From NCBI GenBank assembly GCA_963716115.1, contig CAVQSZ010000019.1:12496-76495 (forward strand): a DNA stretch of 64,000 nucleotides. The letters are read 5' to 3'. This DNA comes from AP-15 sp963716115 (GTDB lineage: Bacteria > Pseudomonadota > Alphaproteobacteria > ATCC43930 > CGMCC-115725). Made by a program: the position numbers and the translations under genes. The notes under the pieces are model-generated. The model was not told where the DNA came from. It made no database searches and saw only the letters and a list, made by a program, of their open reading frames with translations. Below, in pieces: positions 57,082 through 64,000 of the stretch. Within the stretch, counting starts at the first letter, position 1. Each line of letters starts with the position of its first letter.

Positions 57082-57498
57082 ATGAAGTTTCCGTACCTCG
57101 CAGACGAGATCGAGGACTGGACCGACCGCGCCGCCAGGAGAATGTACGAGGGCGCCGGGCTTGGGCCCGAGGACGTTGACATATTCAATCCTTACGACGG
57201 CTATGCACCGATGGCGCAGTTCTTCCTGGAGGCCTTCCAGTGGCACGGCGTCAAACGCGGCGATGCCTTCGCGTTCTACGCGGGCGTTATCCGGGTCGAG
57301 GGACCGCACCCGTTCTCTTCGAGCGGCGGCAATCTGGGGAACGGGCGCACCCGTACGGCCATGTACACCGACAGCATAGAGCAGCTCCGCGGCACGGCTG
57401 GCGCCCGGCAGGTCAGGGTTCGGGCAGAGACCGCGCTGGCGGCGTTCACCACGCCAAGCAGTGGCGGCTGGATCATGTTCGGCAAATCCCCGAGCTGA
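57082..57498 (+). pseudogene. Thiolase (SCP-x/acetyl-CoA acetyltransferase-like) C-terminal remnant, copy 1
   Basis: The 138 codons match only the last third of thiolase-like proteins: GLGPEDVDIFNPYDGYAPMAQFFLEAF, then SSSGGNLGNGRTRTAMYTDSIEQLRGTAG and a C-terminal AETALAAFTTPSSGGWIMF. The N-terminal half with the nucleophilic Cys is absent, and the sequence just upstream of 57082 is unrelated. It is therefore a truncated relic. The last 265 bases or so are duplicated at 58483-58747. Confidence 0.85.
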
Positions 57499-57519
57499 CG
57501 GCCTGTGACACGGGAGATC
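57255..57519. repeat. 265-bp direct repeat, left copy
   Basis: Aligns without gaps to 58483-58747 at an offset of 1228 bases, with about ten mismatches by eye. It covers the thiolase 3' end plus 20 bases past its stop. Confidence 0.92.
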
Positions 57520-57648
57520 TGCGAATCGGCGCCGAAATTTGACTCCACCTCATCGGCTGCAACTATGGTGGGGTAGGTCGAAGAAACTCGGCTGAGCAGT
57601 TTGAGCGCGAGCCGGGACATCCGGCCTCTGGGGTGCTATATCAGGGCC

Positions 57649-57879
57649 ATGAAGCACATCGACTGGACAGAATGCGCGCTGATCGAGACGGTGCCCGGCA
57701 GGGTGGGCGGCCAACCGGTCCTGCGCGGCACACGCCTGCGTCCCCAGGACCTCCTGATCAATCGGGACGAGGGGATTGATTGGCTTTCACGCAATCACGG
57801 GGTCGCCCCAGAGACCATTCGCGCGCTGTTTGCCTTCTACGACACCCATAAGGCGGCGCTTGTCCCGCATCCTTCTTGA
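57649..57879 (+). CDS. DUF433 antitoxin
   Basis: The protein has 76 residues. After the ATG at 57649 come ECALIETVPGRVGGQPVLRGTRLRPQDLLINRDEG and GVAPETIRALFAFYDTHKAALV, the DUF433 pattern (P...GG.P...GTR), a small winged-helix-like fold. DUF433 proteins are the antitoxin partners of DUF5615 PIN-like toxins; that partner begins 20 bases inside its 3' end. The pair sits between direct repeats of a thiolase fragment. Confidence 0.88.
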   Translation: MKHIDWTECALIETVPGRVGGQPVLRGTRLRPQDLLINRDEGIDWLSRNHGVAPETIRALFAFYDTHKAALVPHPS

Positions 57880-58231
57880 CCACAATCTTGCTCTCGATCT
57901 CCGCGATCTGCTTCCTGGCCACGACGTCAGGCACGCGGTTGAAATGGGGTGGGACCAGATCGGAAACGGCGAGCTGCTGACCATTGCCGAGGTGGCCGGT
58001 TTCGAGATCGTGATCACCGCGGATCAGAACATTCGCTACCAGCAAAACCTGTCCGGGCGTCGCTTGTCGCTCGTGGTGGTATCGACCAATCACTGGCCGA
58101 CGCTTCGGAGCTCGATCGGGCTGATCGTGAAAACCCTCGGTCTCGTGACGTCCGGGAGCTACCACGAAGTTGCCGTCGAGCGGCGGCCTCCACGCCGCCG
58201 CCGGCCTCCCCCCGGCCGTCCAGAGTTCTAA
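57860..58231 (+). CDS. DUF5615 PIN-like toxin
   Basis: About 123 residues from a TTG at 57860, overlapping the antitoxin gene. PIN-like core: SRILLDHNLALDLRDLLPG with the first acidic residue, HDVRHAVEMGWDQIGNGELL, and FEIVITADQNIRYQQNLSGRRLSLVVVS with the second acidic residue (TADQNI), as in DUF5615/Mut7-C ribonuclease-like proteins. It probably cleaves RNA when free of the DUF433 protein. The last 20 or so Arg/Pro-rich residues are probably extra read-through. Confidence 0.85.
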   Translation: MSRILLDHNLALDLRDLLPGHDVRHAVEMGWDQIGNGELLTIAEVAGFEIVITADQNIRYQQNLSGRRLSLVVVSTNHWPTLRSSIGLIVKTLGLVTSGSYHEVAVERRPPRRRRPPPGRPEF

Positions 58232-58482
58232 GCGCGACGGGCCGCCCGGATGCGCTCGACACTCAAAATGCCTCTGGCACCCCACCCCCGGCGCCCTCGG
58301 ACACTTCCGGCCGGGACCCGACACGGTTTGGTTCCTCAGGCGGTAGCGAGCCCGCCAGCGCGACCAATCCACCTGAACCTCCTCCAATCGATCTCCGAAC
58401 GCCCGCGCAATGTAGGCCCGGCAACTGTGAGCCGCCATGGGCTTACCCTGTTCGTGGGCTCTGTAGGCGCCGTCCGAGGCAG

Positions 58483-58747
58483 ACGCGGCGACGCCTTCGC
58501 GTTCTACGCGGGCGATATCAGGGTCGAGGGACCGCACCCGTTCTCTTCGAGCGGCGGCAATTTGGGGAACGGGCGCACCCGTACGGCCATGTACACCGAC
58601 AGCATAGAGCAGCTCCGCGGCACGGCCGGCGCACGGCAGGTCAGGGTTCGGGCAGAGACGGCGCTGGCGGCATTCACCACGCCAAGCAGTGGCGGCTGGA
58701 TCATGTTCGGCAAATCCCCGAGCTGACGGCCTGTGACACTGGAGATC
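58483..58747 (+). pseudogene. Thiolase C-terminal remnant, copy 2 (right direct repeat)
   Basis: Gapless copy of 57255-57519. It encodes DAFAFYAGDIRVEGPHPF, SSSGGNLGNGRTRTAMYTDS and the same closing SSGGWIMFGKSPS, with a stop at 58726. Here the DIR of normal thiolases is kept where copy 1 has VIR. Upstream of 58483 the similarity to copy 1 stops abruptly. Confidence 0.88.
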
Positions 58748-59077
58748 ACCGGCTCGCGGCGATCACTCTCAGACCCTGACCCAAAAATGGCTGGCGAGCG
58801 AGGGCTAAGGTCGGCAAATCAGTTTGTGAACGGACCTTCGCCGGAGCGCGCGGCAACGACGAGGATGCGCCGAAACCGGTCATCGCTGTGACGGTGATCG
58901 GGCCTTTGGAGACGGCCCTGAGCGGGCGCTCGGCTCGACGGCCGGCGACGATTGCGCCACTGGGTGATTGCCAAATGCCATTTTAGAGGTCTCGGCAGGG
59001 CAGACAGTAGCTCAGCGCACCCGTAGCGGTTCGCGCGTCACAGAAGAACCGGACGCTGCTAATCGCCGTGCTCTGGA
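58748..59077. other. Intergenic stretch after the duplicated remnant
   Basis: Nothing recognisable: no ORF with homology, no clear hairpin. It may contain degraded coding sequence. Confidence 0.5.
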
Positions 59078-60073
59078 CTAAGACGCAGCCGCAAGTCGGG
59101 AGAACACCCAAAATGCGGCCAACGACCCGATCGCATACCCTGCCGCCCCCTGCCCCCAAGCCGGCAGGCGCAGCCGTAGGAGCCGGACGAGACGCACTAG
59201 CGTCAATACCGCGGTCACGAATGCAAGTTGACCCAATTCCACGCCGACATTGAAGGCAAACAGCGCCAGCGGGATCTCGCCCTGCGGTAGACCAACCTCT
59301 GCCAGCGCGCCGGCAAAGCCTAGCCCATGCAGCAGACCGAAGCTAAACGCTACCAGCCATGGATAGTATCGCGCCACGACGCCGCGCCGGCCTTCGTCGC
59401 GCACCAATTCGCTCGCTAGGAATACGATGCTGAGTGCAATCGTCGCCTCGACCGGCGCGGTTGGCACTCGGATGAAACCGAGAGTTGCCGCGGCCAACGT
59501 GATGCTGTGCGCCAGCGTGAACGCCGTGATCGTGGCCAGGAGCTGGTGGAGCCTTCGCACCAGCAAAAGCAAACACAGCACGAACAATAGGTGATCGATG
59601 CCGAATAGGATGTGCTCAACCCCGAGGCCGATATAGGCGCGCAGCACCATCAGCGGTCCCGGCGCCTCCGGCACGACGAAGCTCGGATTGGAGGGTGTCA
59701 GGCGGGCGGTGCGCACGCTGGCGTCGGCGCTTTCAATTCGGACCAGCACGTCGGTCAGTGTCCCGTCGAGTCCATCGATCGCGATCCGCTGCCCTTCCAA
59801 AGCGCGAGCGCAGCTGACTCGCCCGTATTCGATGAAAGCGCCGCCGGCCAGCACTGTGGTCGGCCGGCCGACAAGGTGGCAGGAATCCGGTAATCGCGGC
59901 TCTATGCCGAGCCGATAGGCCCCGAGCGCTGGAACCTTCCAGGTCATCAGGAAGACATTTGCGGCGGTCGCGCGCAGCTCCAAAAAGCCCGGCCGTACCT
60001 CGTGCGCCGACGCCCCCTGCGCCGGCAGCAGCGCCGCCGCCAGCAAACTGAACAGCACGATAACGCGCGTCAT
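59078..60073 (-). CDS. HupE/UreJ-family membrane protein
   Basis: The protein has 331 residues from the ATG at 60073. A signal peptide (VIVLFSLLAAALLPAQGASA) precedes a periplasmic domain opening HEVRPGFLELRATAANVFLMTWKVP. A C-terminal multi-helix membrane domain has the HupE/UreJ_2 motifs GVEHILFGIDHLLFVLCL (near residue 165), HSITLA, SFGLLHGLGFAGAL and FNVGVELGQL. The conserved His residues suggest metal transport or binding; UreJ/HupE relatives are linked to nickel. It overlaps the PpiC-like gene by 4 bases (60070-60073), so both are made together. Confidence 0.88.
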   Translation of the reverse strand: MTRVIVLFSLLAAALLPAQGASAHEVRPGFLELRATAANVFLMTWKVPALGAYRLGIEPRLPDSCHLVGRPTTVLAGGAFIEYGRVSCARALEGQRIAIDGLDGTLTDVLVRIESADASVRTARLTPSNPSFVVPEAPGPLMVLRAYIGLGVEHILFGIDHLLFVLCLLLLVRRLHQLLATITAFTLAHSITLAAATLGFIRVPTAPVEATIALSIVFLASELVRDEGRRGVVARYYPWLVAFSFGLLHGLGFAGALAEVGLPQGEIPLALFAFNVGVELGQLAFVTAVLTLVRLVRLLRLRLPAWGQGAAGYAIGSLAAFWVFSRLAAAS

Positions 60074-60906
60074 GGGGGCGACACCGGGGACTTTTGGACG
60101 ATGACCCGGTAGCCGGCAAGGAGGGATTGATACTGAGTCGCCTGCACCGCGGCGCGGCGTTCGGCGAACCACTCGCGCTCCACGGCCGGCCGAACCTGCT
60201 CGAATGGAGGCAGTTTCCCCGGTTCTACGGCTGTCACTAGGACCAGGTGCAACCCATAGCCCGATCGCAGCGGGCCGGCCCAATTTCCCGGCGCGGACTG
60301 CGCCACCGCTTGCGCGAAGCTGTCGCCGAACAGTGCGACGATCCGATCGAGCGGCATTCGGCTGAAGCTGTCGCCCAATAGCAACGCGTCGCCCTCATTC
60401 GCCGCACCCGGCGTGGCGCTGACCAACTGGGTGAGAATCTGCCTTGCGTCGGCTTCCGCCTCCGCACCCCGGGTCTGGCTGACAAAGACCTGTCGGAACG
60501 AAATCAGCGGCTGGGTGCGAAACTTCTCTGGATGTGTCTCGAGATAGATCCGCAGCTCAGCCTCTTGTGGCGGCGGCACCGCGTCCTCGAACAGAAACTC
60601 CATCTTCTGGCGCAACCGGCGGCGGATGATCGTGTCATCCTTGTCGAGGCCGAGCGCGAGCGCGGTGCGATACAGGACCTCCTCACGGATGTAATCCCGG
60701 ATTTGCGCCTCCAGCTCGTCCGCGGCGGGCGGGCGATGCCAGGTACGCGAGAACCCCTCCGCCAAGCGGTCGATGTCGACCGCGCTCACGACGATCTGCC
60801 GATCGGCAACGCCGGCGTTGGACCCGCCGCGCCCAAAGATCACGAACAGCACGGCGCCGAGCAGGAGGAAATGCACCAGCGGCTCGCGCAGCAGCCTCGC
60901 CAGCAC
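60070..60906 (-). CDS. PpiC-type peptidyl-prolyl isomerase, membrane-anchored
   Basis: About 278 residues from a GTG at 60906. One N-terminal helix (PLVHFLLLGAVLFVIFG) is followed by a SurA/PrsA-like helical region (LEAQIRDYIREEVLYRTALALGLDKDDTIIRRRLRQKMEFL) and a parvulin-like domain (ISFRQVFVS, DALLLGDSFSRMP, WAGPLRSGYGLHLVLV). It should help fold exported proteins at the outer face of the inner membrane. Placed between the DUF3604 and HupE genes on the same strand, suggesting it serves one of them. Confidence 0.85.
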   Translation of the reverse strand: MLARLLREPLVHFLLLGAVLFVIFGRGGSNAGVADRQIVVSAVDIDRLAEGFSRTWHRPPAADELEAQIRDYIREEVLYRTALALGLDKDDTIIRRRLRQKMEFLFEDAVPPPQEAELRIYLETHPEKFRTQPLISFRQVFVSQTRGAEAEADARQILTQLVSATPGAANEGDALLLGDSFSRMPLDRIVALFGDSFAQAVAQSAPGNWAGPLRSGYGLHLVLVTAVEPGKLPPFEQVRPAVEREWFAERRAAVQATQYQSLLAGYRVIVQKSPVSPP

Positions 60907-60916
60907 GAGGCGGCCC

Positions 60917-62868
60917 TCAGCTCTTTGGCGTGTACCAGATCGGCGACGTGTAGGCGCGCTGCTGCGCGAACATCGGCACCTCTTTCGGCATCTGAACGCC
61001 GAAGTATTTGGCGTCGTAGGCGGTCCAGCGCGGTGTCGGGATCTCGAGCACCCGCGCGTAATAGAACGCGCGCAGAGCGGGATCAAAGTCGGGATCGGTC
61101 CATACCGTGATCAGTTCGGGATCGCCGATCGTGTTGGTCCAGGTGGCGTTGGACACATCGACCGTGTTGCCGACCGGCGGCAGCTTGCCGTTTGCATCCG
61201 GCTTGCGGGTCTGCGCGCCGCTCCAGGCCACATCGTAGACCTTTTCCTGCAGCTCGCCCTTTGCGTCCTGCCAGCCCTTGACGATCTGGATGCGGTCGAG
61301 ATTGGCGCCGATCGGATCCTTCAGCGCGGCGACCAGGAAACTCGGCGCCTTGCCCGCCGGAGCCGCGGTGAGATCGCCGCCCATCGGCACGCCGTTGGCG
61401 TAACCGACCTCGGCCGGGCTGCGGGTCTTCGCGTCGTCCGGGCGCGAAATCGAAGCCGCCGAAGAAGCGCACGATCATCCGCGGGCCGGTGGTGGCGTAC
61501 ACCTCCTTGCGTTCCAGCGCGTCGAAGATCGCCTCGCGGGTGTTTTCGGTGGCCCACACCGCGGCGTAGCCCGAAGCGGCCTTGCTCCCATCCCATGATC
61601 TTCGCGCTGCCGTCGCGCGACGCGAGAAAGGCGTGGGTGGCGCGCGTCGGGCTCGGCTCGGCGCCGGCGTGCTTGCCAAAGAAATTGTCCTGGTCGGCGG
61701 TCGCCAGCGAGGTGTGCGAGTCGGTCGAGCCGATCATCCCGAACTTGAACGGGTTGACGCCGAGTTCCTGTTCGAGCTTGAGGCCCAGCTTGAGCCCGGA
61801 GCGGGCGTATTCGTATTGCAGCATTTCCGGCTTCTTCAGCTCGGTCAGGTCGAGATTGCCCTTGTCCCACACTTCGAAGCCGGCGAACTCGTCATTCGGA
61901 GACAGGAAGGGATGCGCCTCGCCATCGCCCTTGATCTGCGTCACCTCGTAAACCGGCTCGAGCCGCGCTCGCGTCTCGGCATATTCGCGCGTCAGGCCGT
62001 GCCCCTCGAAATCGACCAGCGCGAACATGCGACCGTTGGACAGGTTGCCGTTGTGCGGGATGGCAAGCACCTCGCCGCCGGTCTTCTCGGTATAGGCATC
62101 GAGGAACTTCCACAGCATCGCAGGGTCCTCGCTGTCCAACGCGGAGAACGGCACGATCTGGTCGGCCTTCTCCTTGCCGTCACGAAAGATCACGACGCGG
62201 TGCAGGTTGTTGCCGCTGTTGTTGGAAGTCCATTCGTAGCCGATCAGGGCGGTAAACCGCCCGGGTTCGTTGTAGCGCTCCGCGATGCTGGTGTAGTCCT
62301 GCCAGACCGAGCGCGCGAGCTGCTTGCTTATCATAGCTTTTGGTATCGTGCCGTTGCCGACCGAGCCGATCATCTCGATCACCGCCTGCGTCCCGCTATC
62401 GCCGCCGGCTGCCATCAAGTCATGCCAGCGCCGCAGCGTCGGGTCCGCCATCAGGTTCGGGTTGCCCTTCTTGACCTCCTCGGTGGAACCCAGTCCTTCA
62501 GCGTGGTCGGCGACCACCAGGAAATCGAGCGGTCGGCTCAGTCGGGCCGCCTGGCCCGATGAAGAGACCACCTCCTCGCCGCGAGCGAAACGGTAGGCCG
62601 GTTCCGGGCCGAGTGAGTTACCGAATGCTGCGGCGTCCAACGAGTTGGCGGTATGCAGATGGGTATCACCCCACAGAACCCGCGTCGGGTAATTGCGGCC
62701 GGCGTAAGGTGAGTAACTCGGCGGCTTGTAGAGCGGCGCTGTTTCCTCCGGGTACAAGGTGCCGATGTCGGTGCCGACTGGCGTCTGTTGGGCATCCGTC
62801 GCGGGCAACCAGAACAGGAGCATCGACAGGGCGAGAGCGGCCACCCTCGGTACACGCATCGTTCTCAC
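60917..62868 (-). CDS. DUF3604 protein, exported (two frameshifts)
   Basis: About 650 residues when repaired. The GTG at 62868 follows AAGGAG by 6 bases. A signal peptide (RVAALALSMLLFWLPATDA) precedes NYPTRVLWGDTHLHTANSLDAAAFGN, a PHP-like metal motif, with DFLVVADHAEGLG and FTALIGYEWTS, IPHNGNLSNG and IGSTDSHTSLATADQ further on. These His/Asp clusters suggest a metal-dependent hydrolase. Breaks are near 61582-61592 and 61435-61443. The end is in a third frame (PAGKAPSFLVAALKDPIGANLDRIQIVKGW, finishing RAYTSPIWYTPKS). The family's substrate is unknown. First of a three-gene set with PpiC and HupE. Confidence 0.88.
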
Positions 62869-63626
62869 TGGTTGCTCCTTCGGGCTGATCGGATCGGGTG
62901 AGGCTTGACTTGTATTTGTGCTGCACCGGAGGGGGAACTTGCTCGGCAGAGATCGCGCCCCGCTCTCTCATGGAGCAACCGGGCTCCTTTGACCTCGGCG
63001 ATCATCGCCTGTGCTTCCGAGCGCGTGATCGGGCAGCGTCGCAGGGCCACATCGTTGTAGACCTCGACCATCACGCCGCCACTGCCGAACAGCAGCACCG
63101 GGCCCAATTGCGGGTCGCAAGACACGCCAATGATGACTTCGACACCTTCTCCGACCATCTCCTGCACCGACACGCCGATGATCCGAGCCTGTGGAGCTAT
63201 CGCATTTGCCGCATCTGCTCCCTCCCCCTCGATGGGGGAGAGCCCGCCCCGGGCTTGATCCGGGGGCCGGGGTGGGGGTGAATTCGCCGCCCGGTGCCCG
63301 AGTGGATTGCCACCGGCACGATCACCCCCTCCCACCCCTCCCCCATCGAGGGGGAGGGCACTTAAATAGGCCTTGGCACTGGCCAGGATCTCGGCGTAGG
63401 CCGTTCGCACTTGTGCCGCATCGCCGAGGTTCAGCCGAACGACCCCGGCCTCTGTCTTGTGCGGGATATCCGGCGAATCGACCTTGAGAGCCACCGGAAA
63501 CCCGAGCTGCTCTGCGGCCGCGACGGCGGCCTCCGCGGAATTTGCCCGGTGCTCGCGCGCGCTCCCCACTCCCCAGGCCGCCAACAGCTGCTTGCTCTCG
63601 GACTCCGAGAGTGTCGGACGCCCCAA
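62865..63626 (-). pseudogene. ATP-grasp (acyl-CoA synthetase, ADP-forming type) remnant carrying a foldback insertion
   Basis: It matches the first half of an ATP-grasp_5 domain: PTLSESESKQLLAAWGVGS, LGFPVALKVDSPDIPHKTEAGVVRLNL, then after an interruption VSVQEMVGEGVEVIIGVSCDPQLGPVLLFGSGGVMVEV and ITRSEAQAMIAEVKGARLL. The rest of the domain is missing; the last 30 residues are unrelated. The homology begins upstream of 63626 (DAAIAQALGLG) without a good start. Inside, about 50 residues (SALPLDGGGV to GLSPIEGEGAD) are the in-frame translation of the repeat at 63220-63358. Confidence 0.75.
63220..63358. repeat. 139-bp foldback element inside the ATP-grasp remnant
   Basis: Terminal 21-base arms (63220-63240 and 63338-63358) are exact reverse complements, and each arm is itself palindromic (CCCTCCCCCTCGATGGGGGAG). 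An inner REP-like hairpin (CCCCGGGCTTGATCCGGGG) is also present. It keeps the host frame open. MITE-like. Confidence 0.85.
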
Positions 63627-63664
63627 GCCAAGAGCCTGGGCGATGGCCGCATCCTGCGGCGCCG

Positions 63665-63919
63665 CTAATGGACGAAGCGCAGCAGCGCGAACAGCGCGGC
63701 ATCGAAGGCGCCGACGATGCCGATCACGCGCAAGGTGAGGCGGTGCTCGACCCGCTCGATCGCGTGATCGAGGTCCGTCTTCGCCGCAGCGAGATCCGCC
63801 TTGGTGACCGGATCGGGAAGCACATGCTTGGTCAGCGCCTCGGCCTGCGCTTCGGCTGCCTTGCGGTCGATGCCCGATGCTTCAAGGGTTTTGCCGTACG
63901 CCAAGGTATCGATCGTCAC
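63665..63919 (-). CDS. DUF1640/CCDC90-like coiled-coil membrane protein
   Basis: The protein has 84 residues. IDTLAYGKTLEASGIDRKAAEAQAEAL is the typical DUF1640 opening, followed by a coiled coil (KADLAAAKTDLDHAIERVEHRL) and one C-terminal helix (VIGIVGAFDAALFALLRF) that anchors it. Such genes are common small accessory genes in alphaproteobacteria, with unknown role. Nothing further is recognised from 63920 to 64000. Confidence 0.85.
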   Translation of the reverse strand: MTIDTLAYGKTLEASGIDRKAAEAQAEALTKHVLPDPVTKADLAAAKTDLDHAIERVEHRLTLRVIGIVGAFDAALFALLRFVH

Positions 63920-64000
63920 GTTGTCGAGCCTCTGTCAGACCGGCCGTTGCCGTCCCTTATATCCCAAAACAGACAAGTGTCGCTGCGTCGCCTATTCGGT

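Noticed and set aside
57082..58747. Possible IS element bounded by the thiolase direct repeats
   Set aside because: No transposase or integrase and no terminal inverted repeats; only a toxin-antitoxin pair lies between the copies.

Overview
The window is GC-rich, bacterial and chromosomal in character. Alphaproteobacteria (soil or aquatic, aerobic) is the best guess: dnaE1-type polymerase, the 'MAGLVPAIHA'-type intergenic repeats, TRAP transporters, many amidohydrolase_2/LLM/SDR/VOC catabolic enzymes, PEP-CTERM and OprB. This is an inference from gene content; no rRNA or tRNA gene was seen. There is no prophage, IS transposase or CRISPR array, but there are many palindromic and dispersed repeats.

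Layout. 1-5.5 kb (minus): a likely operon of a crotonase resembling 6-oxocamphor hydrolase, a lone ABC permease, TRAP dctP/dctQ/dctM and a CPA1 antiporter that runs off the left edge. A two-domain extradiol dioxygenase diverges from it. 6.7-9.6 kb: queA and a Tat-exported family 5 solute-binding protein. 9.8-10.3 kb: a DUF559 endonuclease-like ORF between 44-bp inverted repeats. 10.5-12.9 kb: a three-gene cyclophane RiPP locus (Trp-x-Asn-rich precursor, GrrM-type radical SAM/SPASM maturase, uncharacterised secreted protein). 13-21.7 kb: MFS exporter, DUF4242, a PEP-CTERM protein behind a strong sigma-54 promoter match, amidohydrolase, ABM monooxygenase, TPR/DUF4331 pair. 22-26 kb: PEBP protein and an AaeBXA-like efflux operon. 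26-36.6 kb (minus): two paralogous gluconate/sorbitol-type dehydrogenase cassettes (gamma subunit, GMC flavoprotein, three-haem cytochrome) around an OprB porin, headed by a Tat-exported FMN alpha-hydroxy-acid dehydrogenase. Together they look like a periplasmic sugar/hydroxy-acid oxidation unit. 36.7-40.8 kb: LLM oxidoreductase, SPINDLY-like glycosyltransferase, homogentisate dioxygenase-like protein. 41-47.3 kb: peptidoglycan-binding protein, Tag-like glycosylase, VOC, SDR, DUF1223, large GH63-like glycosidase. 47.5-49.7 kb: a GrdB/PrdB-family protein with an in-frame UGA where that family carries selenocysteine, TetR, and a MazF toxin with a damaged antitoxin. 50-56.7 kb: SDR, amidohydrolase, acyl-CoA-dehydrogenase-like flavoprotein, dnaE. 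57-58.7 kb: a DUF433/DUF5615 toxin-antitoxin pair between two direct copies of a thiolase 3' fragment. 59-64 kb: HupE/UreJ-like protein, PpiC, DUF3604, an ATP-grasp remnant carrying a foldback insertion, and a DUF1640 protein.

Quality caveat. From about 23.7 kb to 61.6 kb at least twelve genes are split by single-base frameshifts, including two in dnaE, an essential gene. The first 23 kb shows none except possibly the DUF559 ORF. I read most of these as consensus errors rather than true pseudogenes, and give whole-gene coordinates with the break points noted.
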